From positions 1 through 33,547 of the forward strand of contig JANMYQ010000267.1 of assembly GCA_031382215.1 (NCBI GenBank): a DNA stretch of 33,547 bases. The letters are read 5' to 3'. The translations under genes and the position numbers were made by a program. Positions 21,801-29,638 of this stretch are shown here, piece after piece; the stretch's first letter is position 1, and the number at the start of each line of letters is the position of its first letter. This stretch comes from LGRD01 sp031382215. GTDB lineage: Bacteria; Pseudomonadota; Gammaproteobacteria; Burkholderiales; Burkholderiaceae_C. Below the pieces are notes generated by a model. It did not search any database. It had not been told where the DNA came from and saw nothing but the letters and a program-made list of their open reading frames with translations.

Positions 21801-23306
21801 ATGTCTGCTGCAGGCGATCCGTCGTTCGACAAGACCTTGGGCGAACAGGCCTACGCCAGCGGCGCGTCTTCGGGCTACACCGCCAGCGCGCAGGCCCTGC
21901 CCGTGGGCGACCGGCTTGGCGAACTGCGCATCGAGCGGGTGCTGGGCGAGGGCGGTTTCGGCATCGTCTACCTGGCGCATGACATTCAACTGGGGCGCCA
22001 CGTTGCGTTGAAGGAGTACATGCCCGGCTCGATGGCCGGCCGCGGGGACGACCTGTCGGTGACCTTGCGCTCGGAACGCGACCGGTCCACCTTCGAACTC
22101 GGCTTGCGAAGTTTCGTCAACGAAGCCAGGCTGCTGGCGCAGCTGGACTACCCGGCCCTCGTGAAGGTGCACCGCTTCTGGGAGGAGCGCGGCACCGCCT
22201 ACATGGTGATGCCGTACTACCCGGGGCAGACCTTGCGGCAGTGGTTGCGCGCCAGGCCAGAGGCGCCCGACGAGCCCTGGCTGCGCGCCCTGCTGGAGCC
22301 GCTGCTCGACGTGCTGGCCTACCTGCATTCGCAGAACATCTACCACCGCGATGTGTCGCCCGAGAACATCTTGCTGCTGCCCGAGGGCCGGCCGGTGTTG
22401 CTCGACTTCGGCGCGGCGCGCTTGATCATCGGCGACAACACGCAAAACCTCACCGCTATCTTGAAGCAAGGTTATGCGCCGGTGGAGCAGTACGCCGAAT
22501 CGGGGGCCTACAAGCAGGGCGCATGGACCGACCTTTATGCGCTGGCGGCGGTGTTGTATTTCGCGATCGGCGGCAGGGCGCCCACGCCGTCGGTGGCCCG
22601 CCTGATGAACGACGATCTGCCGCCGGCGGTGCAGTTGGGGCAGGGCCGGTACTCGCGCGGTTTGCTGGCGTGGATCGACGCGTGCCTGGCAGTCCAGCCG
22701 GAGCACCGGCCACGCGACGTGGCCGACGCGCGCAGCCTGTTGGCCGGGTTGGGTCGTCGGCCCGAGCCGGTGCCATCAATGCCGCAGGGGGAGCCGCGCG
22801 ACAGCGTGCTCGCCGCGGTTCCCACGGGTTTTGGTGACGAGGCGGAAACGTTGCCGGCGCCGCGAGCGCGCCGGGGGTGGGCCGTGCTGGCGTTGACGTT
22901 CGCGTTGGGTCTGATCCTCCTGGCCTGGTTCGCCGGCCGGCCCGGTGCGCCCCCGCAAGTCGGCTTGCCGGAGGCCGGCCCCAGCGTGAACGCGGTGCCG
23001 ATCGTCGTGCCGGCGGCGGCGACACCGGCGCCCGCGCCGGCACCCACACCGGTGCCCACACCCGAGCGCGCTGTCGAGCCCACCCCGATGAATGCCACGG
23101 TGGACCCACCGCCGCCGCGCGCCGAACCTGCTGCTGCGGTGGCATCGGCACCGCCGTCGGCCAAGACACTGCCTCGCGCGGCCGCGCCGCCGCGGAGTGA
23201 AACTCCCCGGCAGGCGGCCCAGTGCATGGAACTGCTGCAGCGCCTTTCGCTGGGCGAGGACAGCGCGGCCTTGCGCCAGGAGCTGGCCTCGCTGCGCTGC
23301 CAATAG
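21801..23306 (+). CDS. Membrane-anchored Ser/Thr protein kinase (PpkA-like), copy A
   Basis: A 501-residue bacterial Hanks-type kinase. Gly-loop LGEGGFGIVYLA (48-59), Lys71 in VALKEYMPG, HRDVSPEN (182-189), DFGAAR (202-207) and the activation segment QGYAPVEQYAES are all present, so it should be active. One membrane helix at about 359-379 (GWAVLALTFALGLILLAWF) separates the cytoplasmic kinase from a Pro/Ala-rich periplasmic part ending with two Cys (QCMELLQRL... and LRCQ). Kinases in T6SS loci (PpkA) phosphorylate partners such as Fha to switch the system on; that role here is inferred. It is followed after 13 bases by an OmpA-family gene in the same direction. Confidence 0.88.
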   Translation: MSAAGDPSFDKTLGEQAYASGASSGYTASAQALPVGDRLGELRIERVLGEGGFGIVYLAHDIQLGRHVALKEYMPGSMAGRGDDLSVTLRSERDRSTFELGLRSFVNEARLLAQLDYPALVKVHRFWEERGTAYMVMPYYPGQTLRQWLRARPEAPDEPWLRALLEPLLDVLAYLHSQNIYHRDVSPENILLLPEGRPVLLDFGAARLIIGDNTQNLTAILKQGYAPVEQYAESGAYKQGAWTDLYALAAVLYFAIGGRAPTPSVARLMNDDLPPAVQLGQGRYSRGLLAWIDACLAVQPEHRPRDVADARSLLAGLGRRPEPVPSMPQGEPRDSVLAAVPTGFGDEAETLPAPRARRGWAVLALTFALGLILLAWFAGRPGAPPQVGLPEAGPSVNAVPIVVPAAATPAPAPAPTPVPTPERAVEPTPMNATVDPPPPRAEPAAAVASAPPSAKTLPRAAAPPRSETPRQAAQCMELLQRLSLGEDSAALRQELASLRCQ

Positions 23307-23319
23307 CCTAGGAGCGATC

Positions 23320-24567
23320 ATGTCAACACACATTGCAAGCCTTTGCCTGAGCCTCGCGCTCTTTTTCGCGCCGGCGCTGGCGGCACCGGCGTTCGCCGCC
23401 ACGCCCGACCCGGCCGCGCCCACCGCGCCGGCCGCAGCATCGGCCCCACGGGTGCCCGCGCCGCTGCTGCGCCCCATCGCGTTTGGCTCGGCCGTCAGTG
23501 CCGCGGGAGAAGCCTTGTTTGCCGGCGCGCGCGCTCAGCTCGGCGACGAAGTTCGCGAGCTGGTGATCGACCCGCTGATCGACGCCAGCACCGGAGCGCA
23601 GACGGTGAGTTCGGTGCAGATGGGCGAACAGCTTGCGCGCATCATCGGCACGAACTTCTCGATGTGGCGTGTGCAGCCGCTGTCGCGCATCTCGCTGGCC
23701 AAGTCGCCGCTGCTGTTGATCGGTACGCTGACGGCCATCAACACCAAGCCGTCGAACGTGGAGCCCACCGATGCCTTTCGCGTCTGGCTCACGCTGGTGG
23801 ACCTGCGCACCGGTCGCATCGTGGCCAAACAACTGGCCGCCGCCAGCGCCGACACGGTGAATGCGGAACCGACCCGCTACTTCCAGGACAGCCCGACCTG
23901 GCACAAAGACAAGACCGTGGCGGCCTACATCAACTCCTGCCAGGCGAAGTCGAAGGTCGGCGACCCAATCGACCCGGCCTACCTGATTCGCCTGCCCGCG
24001 GCGGCGCTGGTCCAGGAGGCCATCACGAGCTACGGCGAACGCAAGCTGCGCGAGGCCCACCGCCTGTACCAGGACGCCGCCCGGCTGGCCGACCCGGACG
24101 ACTTGCGCGTGCTCAACGGCCTGTACCTGACGAGCTGGCGGCTGAACCGCAAGAAGGAAGCCGGCGACGCCTTCGGCCGTATCGTCGATGCCGGCCTGCG
24201 CGCCAGGCAGTTGCCGCTGAAACTGTTGTTCAGCCCTGGCAGCACGGCCTTGTTGCCGGTGCCCGACCTGCAGGCCCAGTACCGCCTCTGGCTGCGCCAG
24301 GTGGGCGCGCAGGCCGGCTCGGCCCAGGCCTGCCTGCTGGTCGTCGGGCACGCCAGCCGCACCGGTTCCGCCGCGGCGAACGACGCGCTGTCACAGCGCC
24401 GCGCCGAATTCATCGAGCGCAGCCTCGAGGCGCGGACCCGGCAAGGCGCGGACCGCATTTCGGCCATCGGCGTCGGCTCGCGCGAGAACCTGATCGGCCT
24501 GGGCACCGACGATCTGCGTGACGCGCTGGATCGGCGGGTTGAGTTTCGGGTGGTGGATTGCCGGTGA
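23320..24567 (+). CDS. OmpA-family periplasmic/outer-membrane protein with TPR-like middle
   Basis: A 415-residue protein starting at ATG 23320 with GGAG upstream. A Sec signal peptide is clear (MSTHIASLCLSLALFFAPAL, Ala-x-Ala cleavage near AFAA). The middle (about 75-300) contains ELVIDPLIDASTGAQT and helical repeats (AITSYGERKLREAHRLYQDA). The C-terminal OmpA domain shows VVGHASRTGSAAANDALSQR, IGVGSRENLIG and LDRRVEFRV, which bind peptidoglycan. It is a paralogue of the - strand gene at the right edge, which has the same VIDP-ID and GHxSRTG motifs. Co-transcription with kinase A suggests a joint role at the envelope. Confidence 0.87.
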   Translation: MSTHIASLCLSLALFFAPALAAPAFAATPDPAAPTAPAAASAPRVPAPLLRPIAFGSAVSAAGEALFAGARAQLGDEVRELVIDPLIDASTGAQTVSSVQMGEQLARIIGTNFSMWRVQPLSRISLAKSPLLLIGTLTAINTKPSNVEPTDAFRVWLTLVDLRTGRIVAKQLAAASADTVNAEPTRYFQDSPTWHKDKTVAAYINSCQAKSKVGDPIDPAYLIRLPAAALVQEAITSYGERKLREAHRLYQDAARLADPDDLRVLNGLYLTSWRLNRKKEAGDAFGRIVDAGLRARQLPLKLLFSPGSTALLPVPDLQAQYRLWLRQVGAQAGSAQACLLVVGHASRTGSAAANDALSQRRAEFIERSLEARTRQGADRISAIGVGSRENLIGLGTDDLRDALDRRVEFRVVDCR

Positions 24568-24568
24568 G

Positions 24569-26152
24569 TCAGTTTCGCCGCAGCGCCACGCACTGCGCGT
24601 GGTCGTGCAATTCGGGCACGCCGCAGACCAGGCTCACGCACAGCGTGCGCGCGAAGCCGTCTTTGTGGCTGCAGCGCTCGGACGGGCTGGCCAGGGTGGG
24701 GTGTGCGGGTGAGGCGGGGGGCTCGATCACTGGACGCACGGGTGCGGGTACCTCAAGCGGTGGTGGCGGGGGCGCGGCGACGTAGGGGGGTTCGATGGCT
24801 TTCAACAGTGTCGCGGCGTCCTTGTCTTGGGTGGGCGAGGGCTTTTTGATGACGGGCAGCTTGGCAGCTGGCACCGGGGCGTGCTTGCCGACCAAGGGCG
24901 GGGTCGGGGTGACCGTGGGGGGCGGGGCGGCAGTGGCTGGCGTTGCCGCAGCGGCCGGCTGCGGGGCTGGAACCATGTTCGGCGCGGGGGGCACTTCGGC
25001 CGGCGGCGCGGCCTTCACCGGCACAGGGGTGTTCGCCAGGGCCGGGCGTGCCGCGCCGATGTTCGCATTCGCGCCGTTCGCTGCCTGGCGTGGCCAGAGC
25101 CAGGCCGCAGAGCCGCCCGCCAGCGCTACCGCGGCCATGCCCGTCAGCAGCATCGTCACAGCCGAGCGCGTTGCCCAGCGGGCAGGCGCGGGCGCGGCCT
25201 TCTGTGCGCCTAATGCCTTCGGCGGCATGATGCGCGTGGTCTCGTCGCTCTGGCCCAGTGCCGAACGCAGTTGCGTCACGCTTTGCGGGCGGTCTTTGGG
25301 CGCCACGGCGAGCATCCAGTCGATCACGCGCAGGAACGCGGTCGAACAACCCGGCAGGTTCTGCGTGGCGAGCGGTGGGCCGGGGTCGTAGAAGCGCACG
25401 GTGGCGCTCGGCGGCGCCTTGTTCAGCAACAGGAAGTGCAGGGTGGCACCCAGCGCATAGAGGTCGGTCCAGGGGCCTTGGCGCAGCTTGTCGTTCTCGC
25501 CGTACTGTTCGATCGGGGCGTAACCCGGCTTCAGGATCGCAGTAATCGATTGGGTGCGGTTGCTGATGACGTGGCGCGCTGCGCCCAGGTCCATCAGCAC
25601 CGGCTTGGCGTGGATGTCGATCTGGATGTTGTCGGGCGCAATGTCGCGGTGGTACACGTTCTCGGCATGCAGCCGCTCAAGCGCCGGCAGCAGGTCGGTC
25701 AGCAAGGTGCGCAGCCAGCGTTCGTTGGGCGGCTTGGGCATGTCGCGCCGCACCTGCCAGGCGGTGCGGCCGCGCAGCACCGGCATCACCATGTAGGCGG
25801 TGCCGTTGGCCTGGAAGGCGTCGTACACCTTCAGCAGCGGCAACTCCTCGTCACGAAAGCGCGCCAGCAGGCGGGCTTCGTTCCAGAACGATTTCAGCCC
25901 CAACGCAAAGGTCTCGGCGTTGGACTGCGAGGTCAGCGACACCTGCATCGCCTTCGTGCGCCCGGCCAGGCTGAGGGGCATGTATTCCTTGATGGCCACC
26001 GTCACGTCGCTCATCTGGTCGTGCGCCAGGTAGACGATGCCGAAGCCGCCCACGCCGATGACGCGCTGGAGTCGGAACTTGCCGTTCAGCAGCGTGCCGC
26101 ACGGCAAGGCGTGCGGGGGGTGGTTCTCGTCGAGGAGGAGGGCGTTGGCCAT
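24569..26152 (-). CDS. Membrane-anchored Ser/Thr protein kinase, copy B
   Basis: A 527-residue Hanks-type kinase. The start at 26152 gives MANALLLDENHPPHALPCGT; the 42-residue extension to 26278 reads like intergenic sequence. Gly-loop VIGVGGFGIVYLA (31-43), Lys55 in VAIKEYMPL, HRDIAPDN (168-175), DLG instead of DFG (188-190) and KPGYAPIEQYG mark an active-looking kinase with a Leu variation. A membrane helix lies at about 331-353, followed by a Pro/Ala-rich periplasmic stretch and a short Cys/His-rich end (CSHKDG...CVSLVCGVPELHDHAQC). The kinase domain is about as close to copy C as a recent duplicate. It shares its upstream region with the divergent gene at 26319. Confidence 0.87.
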   Translation of the reverse strand: MANALLLDENHPPHALPCGTLLNGKFRLQRVIGVGGFGIVYLAHDQMSDVTVAIKEYMPLSLAGRTKAMQVSLTSQSNAETFALGLKSFWNEARLLARFRDEELPLLKVYDAFQANGTAYMVMPVLRGRTAWQVRRDMPKPPNERWLRTLLTDLLPALERLHAENVYHRDIAPDNIQIDIHAKPVLMDLGAARHVISNRTQSITAILKPGYAPIEQYGENDKLRQGPWTDLYALGATLHFLLLNKAPPSATVRFYDPGPPLATQNLPGCSTAFLRVIDWMLAVAPKDRPQSVTQLRSALGQSDETTRIMPPKALGAQKAAPAPARWATRSAVTMLLTGMAAVALAGGSAAWLWPRQAANGANANIGAARPALANTPVPVKAAPPAEVPPAPNMVPAPQPAAAATPATAAPPPTVTPTPPLVGKHAPVPAAKLPVIKKPSPTQDKDAATLLKAIEPPYVAAPPPPPLEVPAPVRPVIEPPASPAHPTLASPSERCSHKDGFARTLCVSLVCGVPELHDHAQCVALRRN

Positions 26153-26318
26153 GGGGTGCTCTTCAAGCGTCGCGTCCGCTTTGCCGGATTCTTGCGATGG
26201 CGCTGTTCCGGCGCCTCCCCAATACGGGGTATGCACTCGTCCGTGCGATTGACTTTCGTCCATTCGGCCAGCGCGCACCCCGCCCGATGATGGTCAGCAA
26301 ACAAGGGAGGAATGGTTC

Positions 26319-26819
26319 ATGGGTTCTGCAAGAGACCTCGGATTGAGTGCGACACAAAAACTCGTGTCGCAAAAGCTGGACGACCTGCTCAAGGCGCAGA
26401 AGGTCGCGCCCGAAGTGCGCGAGGCGATGCTCAATTCGTTCGAGATGATGTACGAGTACATCCCTTACGCCATCGAGCAGGGAGAGAACCCGTCGAGCGG
26501 CAAGGTCCTGGCCAAGTTCCTGGCGACCAAGGGCATGAAGACCGCGAAGTTCCTGGGCTCGAACTCCATCAACTGCGGCATTGCCATCGTCGAGCTGATC
26601 AAGTCGGGATCGACGGCGGTGCAGGTCAGCTCTTCCGCTGGAGCCCTCTTCCTGCCGGCGCCGGTGCTCGCGTGGGGGCTTGCGACGCTCGACCTGATCG
26701 AGGTGGGCAATAGCTGCGAGTTCGCCCAGAACGCCTACTACGACTTGTTCATGAAGGAGTCTTCCTACGCCATACAGCGCAGCTCATCGGCGGCGGGGGC
26801 GTACAACAAGCTGCGTTGA
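26319..26819 (+). CDS. Small hypothetical protein between two paralogous kinases
   Basis: A 166-residue protein with a strong ribosome site (GGGAGG, eight bases before ATG 26319). It is mostly helical: LGLSATQKLVSQKLDDLLKA, NSFEMMYEYIPYAIEQGENP, then hydrophobic patches INCGIAIVELIKSG and SAGALFLPAPVLAWGLATLD (about 87-127) that may form a membrane hairpin. No known family recognised and no signal peptide. It stands divergent to kinase B and convergent to kinase C. Its strong translation signal and isolation suggest a genuine gene, possibly a small membrane-active protein or a kinase partner. Confidence 0.7.
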   Translation: MGSARDLGLSATQKLVSQKLDDLLKAQKVAPEVREAMLNSFEMMYEYIPYAIEQGENPSSGKVLAKFLATKGMKTAKFLGSNSINCGIAIVELIKSGSTAVQVSSSAGALFLPAPVLAWGLATLDLIEVGNSCEFAQNAYYDLFMKESSYAIQRSSSAAGAYNKLR

Positions 26820-26860
26820 GATCGCGGGCGCCGGGCGCCCGCCATCGGGTCTCAGGCGCA

Positions 26861-28873
26861 TCAGTTGCGCCGCAGCGCCGTGCACTCCGCGTGGTTGTGC
26901 AGTTCGGGCAAGCCGCAGACCACCGCCACGCACACACGGCGGGCGATGCTGCCGCCCTTGTCGGCGCAGCGCTCAGTGGGGCTGGCCACGGCGTTGGCGG
27001 CAGGGGCGGGTGCGGCCACCACCGGCGCCGGAGTAACCGGCGCAGGGGCGGGCGGCGGGGGCGGCACCGGGGCTGGCGCTGCGGCGGCTTGGGCCGACGG
27101 GTCGGCTGGCTTGGGCAGCAGGGCGCCGTCCTTGTCGTTGACCGGCGCGTTTTTCTTGGTGGGCGCCGGGGCAGAGGCTGCGGCGACAGGTGTCGGCGGT
27201 GTGCGCCGGCTCGACGTCGGGGCGGTGGCGGCCGTGCGGGCGGCTTCGCTGTCGGGTGTGGTCGGGTTGGCTGAAACCGGCGGGGCGGGTGTGGCCGCGA
27301 CTGGAGGCGAGGGCGCTGCAACTGGCGCCGGGGATGGCGCTGCCGGTGTCGGCGCGGCCACCGCGGGTGACGGGCTGACGGGCGCGACCGCGGTGGCCGG
27401 CACGTTGGCCGGCGCGATGGTCGGCGCAATGGTCGGCGCAATGGTCGTATCGAGGCGCGGTGCAGCGGCAGGCTCGGCCTTCGACACCTCGGGCGCGATG
27501 GCCGGGGCGGTGCGTACCGACGCGCCAGCGGGCGGCGTTGAACTGGGCCACAGCCACACGGCAGCACCGGCCACCAGCACCAGCGCGGCCACGCCGGCCA
27601 GCGCCATCGGCAATCGCGACTTGGCCTCGGCCGTTGCTGCGGCGTGGGCCGCTGGGGCCGGCGCTGCCGAGGGCAAAACGCGGGGCGGGGTGGGTGGGGC
27701 GGGCGCCGTGGGCCGCGTGGCTGGGGAAACTGGCGGCGTCGCTGCCGCAGCCGTCGGTGCAAATGCTGCCAACGCCGCGGGCACGGCTGTGCGCGGCGTG
27801 GCTTGGGTGGGTGCCGTTGTGAACGGCATCGTCGGGGCCATCGCCTGAGGAGGAGGCGGGGGCGGAGGAGTCGGCGGCGGTGGTGGTGGCGGCGCTTGAG
27901 GTGCAGAAGCGCGAGCCACCGGCGGCGGCACCGTTCGCTTCGGCGCCATCATCACGGTCGCGTCGTCGCTGTCGAACAGCGCGGTGCGCAACTGCTCCAC
28001 GCTTTGCGGGCGCGCTTCGGGCCTGGGCTCAAGCATCCAGTCGATCACGCGCAGAAAGGCCGGCGAGCAGTCCGGCAGGTCGTGCGCCACCAGCGGCGTG
28101 CCAGTGTCGAAGATGCGCGCCGTGGCCGAGGCCGGCGACTTGTTCAGCAGCAGGAAATGCAAGGTGGCGCCGAGCGCATAGATGTCGGTCCACGGGCCCT
28201 GGCGCAGCTTTTCACTTTCGCCGTACTGCTCGATCGGCGCGTAGCCGGGCTTCAGGATCGCGGTGATCGACTGCGTGCGGTTGCTGATGACGTGGCGCGC
28301 CGCGCCCAGGTCCATCAGCACCGGCTTGCCGCTGATGTCGATCTGGATGTTGTCGGGCGCGATGTCGCGGTGGTACACGTTCTCGGCGTGCAGCCGGTCG
28401 AGGGCAGGCAGCAGGTCGGTGAGCAGGGTGCGCAGCCAGCGTTCGGTCGGCGGCTTGGTCATTTCGCGGCGCAACTGGTGGGCGGTGCGGCCACGCAGCA
28501 CCGGCATCACCATGTAGGCGGTGCCGTTGGCCTGGAAGGCGTCGTACACCTTCAGCAGCGGCAGGTGCTCGTCGCGGAACTTGGCCAGCAAGCGCGCTTC
28601 GTTCCAGAACGACTTCAGCCCCAGCGCGAACGTCTCGGCGTTCGACTGCGAGCTGAGCGACACATGCATGGTCTTGGTGCGCCCGGCCAGGCTGGCCGGC
28701 ATGTATTCCTTGATGGCGACGTCGACGTCGCTCATCTCGTCGTGCGCCAGGTAGACGATGCCGAAGCCGCCGACGCCGATGACGCGCTGCACGCGGAACT
28801 TGTCGTTCAGCAGCGTGCCGCGGGGCAGGGCGCTAGGCGGGTCTTGTTCGTCGGTCGGCAGGTCTTGGGCCAT
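26861..28873 (-). CDS. Membrane-anchored Ser/Thr protein kinase, copy C, with long Pro/Ala linker
   Basis: A 670-residue Hanks-type kinase starting MAQDLPTDEQDPPSALPRGT. Gly-loop VIGVGGFGIVYLA, Lys55 in VAIKEYMPA, HRDIAPDNIQ, MDLGAARHV and KPGYAPIEQYGES match copy B nearly residue for residue. After the kinase (about 1-300) comes a very low-complexity Pro/Ala/Thr linker, a membrane helix (MALAGVAALVLVAGAAVWLW), a second Pro/Ala-rich periplasmic region, and the same four-Cys end as copy B (CADKGG...CVAVVCGLPELHNHAEC). The first linker makes it about 140 residues longer than copy B. Copies B and C share a duplicated origin, and the long linker is consistent with slippage in GC-rich repeats. Confidence 0.88.
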   Translation of the reverse strand: MAQDLPTDEQDPPSALPRGTLLNDKFRVQRVIGVGGFGIVYLAHDEMSDVDVAIKEYMPASLAGRTKTMHVSLSSQSNAETFALGLKSFWNEARLLAKFRDEHLPLLKVYDAFQANGTAYMVMPVLRGRTAHQLRREMTKPPTERWLRTLLTDLLPALDRLHAENVYHRDIAPDNIQIDISGKPVLMDLGAARHVISNRTQSITAILKPGYAPIEQYGESEKLRQGPWTDIYALGATLHFLLLNKSPASATARIFDTGTPLVAHDLPDCSPAFLRVIDWMLEPRPEARPQSVEQLRTALFDSDDATVMMAPKRTVPPPVARASAPQAPPPPPPPTPPPPPPPQAMAPTMPFTTAPTQATPRTAVPAALAAFAPTAAAATPPVSPATRPTAPAPPTPPRVLPSAAPAPAAHAAATAEAKSRLPMALAGVAALVLVAGAAVWLWPSSTPPAGASVRTAPAIAPEVSKAEPAAAPRLDTTIAPTIAPTIAPANVPATAVAPVSPSPAVAAPTPAAPSPAPVAAPSPPVAATPAPPVSANPTTPDSEAARTAATAPTSSRRTPPTPVAAASAPAPTKKNAPVNDKDGALLPKPADPSAQAAAAPAPVPPPPPAPAPVTPAPVVAAPAPAANAVASPTERCADKGGSIARRVCVAVVCGLPELHNHAECTALRRN

Positions 28874-28999
28874 GGCGGGTGGGACAGTTTGCGGTAGTTT
28901 CGCATCCTCATGCAGGGCGCCGCTCGTGCCTCGTGTCGATTCTTGCCGGGCCTGCGACGGCGCGTCATCAAGGTAACCTAAGTCTATCGACCCCTATTC

Positions 29000-29032
29000 C
29001 CTCAGCGCACCTTCAGCGCACCCTCAGCGCGA
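29000..29032. repeat. Three near-exact 11-base tandem repeats at a stop codon
   Basis: CCTCAGCGCAC, CTTCAGCGCAC and CCTCAGCGCGA follow one another at 29000-29032. The last unit holds the TCA that is the stop codon of the - strand gene. Function not known; probably slippage. Confidence 0.5.
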
Positions 29033-29638
29033 TGCCGCCGGCGCGGCGGGGTTGACCAGGTCAACGCCGTCGAACAGCTTTCTGGGTGGCCCAGCGGCTG
29101 CCTCTTTGGGCAGCAGGCCCACTCGAACGACGACGGGCCTTGGCGCCCCGCCACCCGCCACCCGAAGCTCGCGCCACGCGCCGCGTGTCAATGCGACGAA
29201 GACGCAGGGTCGCGACAAGGCGGTCGCGGCCATGTCGTTGGGCCCCGGCCGGGTGATGCGCATGTCCAGGCGCGGCGACCGAATCGGCCCCACACGCGCA
29301 ACGCCGACCGCCGAGACCCTCACCCCCAGCGTGGGTTGCTGTGCCAGCGCATGCACCAACACCCGCTCGCGGCCCCAGTGAACCTCGCGCCCGAGCGCCT
29401 GCGCTTCGCTGGTGGCCACAACCGCGCGCCATTGGGCTGCGTTGTCGAGCAGCACGCTGCGCTCGTCCAGCCCCGCCACAGGGCATTGGGAATGGCCGCG
29501 CTGGGCCTCGACGCGAGGTCTGGCGGTTGGATTGCCGGAAGCGGCGGCGGGCGCCGAGAAGGCGATCAGCGCGGGGGCAAGCACAACGATCTCGACGATC
29601 GCGACGATCACGCAACTTCGCAACGCAAGGCCCCTCAC
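29024..29638 (-). CDS. Exported protein with PrcB-like protease-inhibitor domain
   Basis: A 204-residue protein. The start is taken as GTG 29638, which overlaps the TGA of the S8 protease gene (GTGA); it yields a signal-like N-terminus (VIVAIVEIVVLAPALIAFSA). The core at about 90-150 (RERVLVHALAQQPTLGVRVS, then RITRPGPNDMAATALSRPCV and FVAL) matches the PrcB C-terminal pattern: a strand, a pT-xG motif, then PGP-x-M-A-x-ALSxP. PrcB is a protease-complex partner in Treponema. Translational coupling to a secreted subtilase suggests an inhibitor or partner of that protease. The domain call is from pattern memory and not a search. Confidence 0.55.
   Translation of the reverse strand: MRGLALRSCVIVAIVEIVVLAPALIAFSAPAAASGNPTARPRVEAQRGHSQCPVAGLDERSVLLDNAAQWRAVVATSEAQALGREVHWGRERVLVHALAQQPTLGVRVSAVGVARVGPIRSPRLDMRITRPGPNDMAATALSRPCVFVALTRGAWRELRVAGGGAPRPVVVRVGLLPKEAAAGPPRKLFDGVDLVNPAAPAASR

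Noticed and set aside
27644..28897. Long + strand open frame opposite kinase C
   Set aside because: Kinase motifs are on the - strand; a matching shadow appears opposite kinase B, which shows it arises from the paralogous sense sequence.
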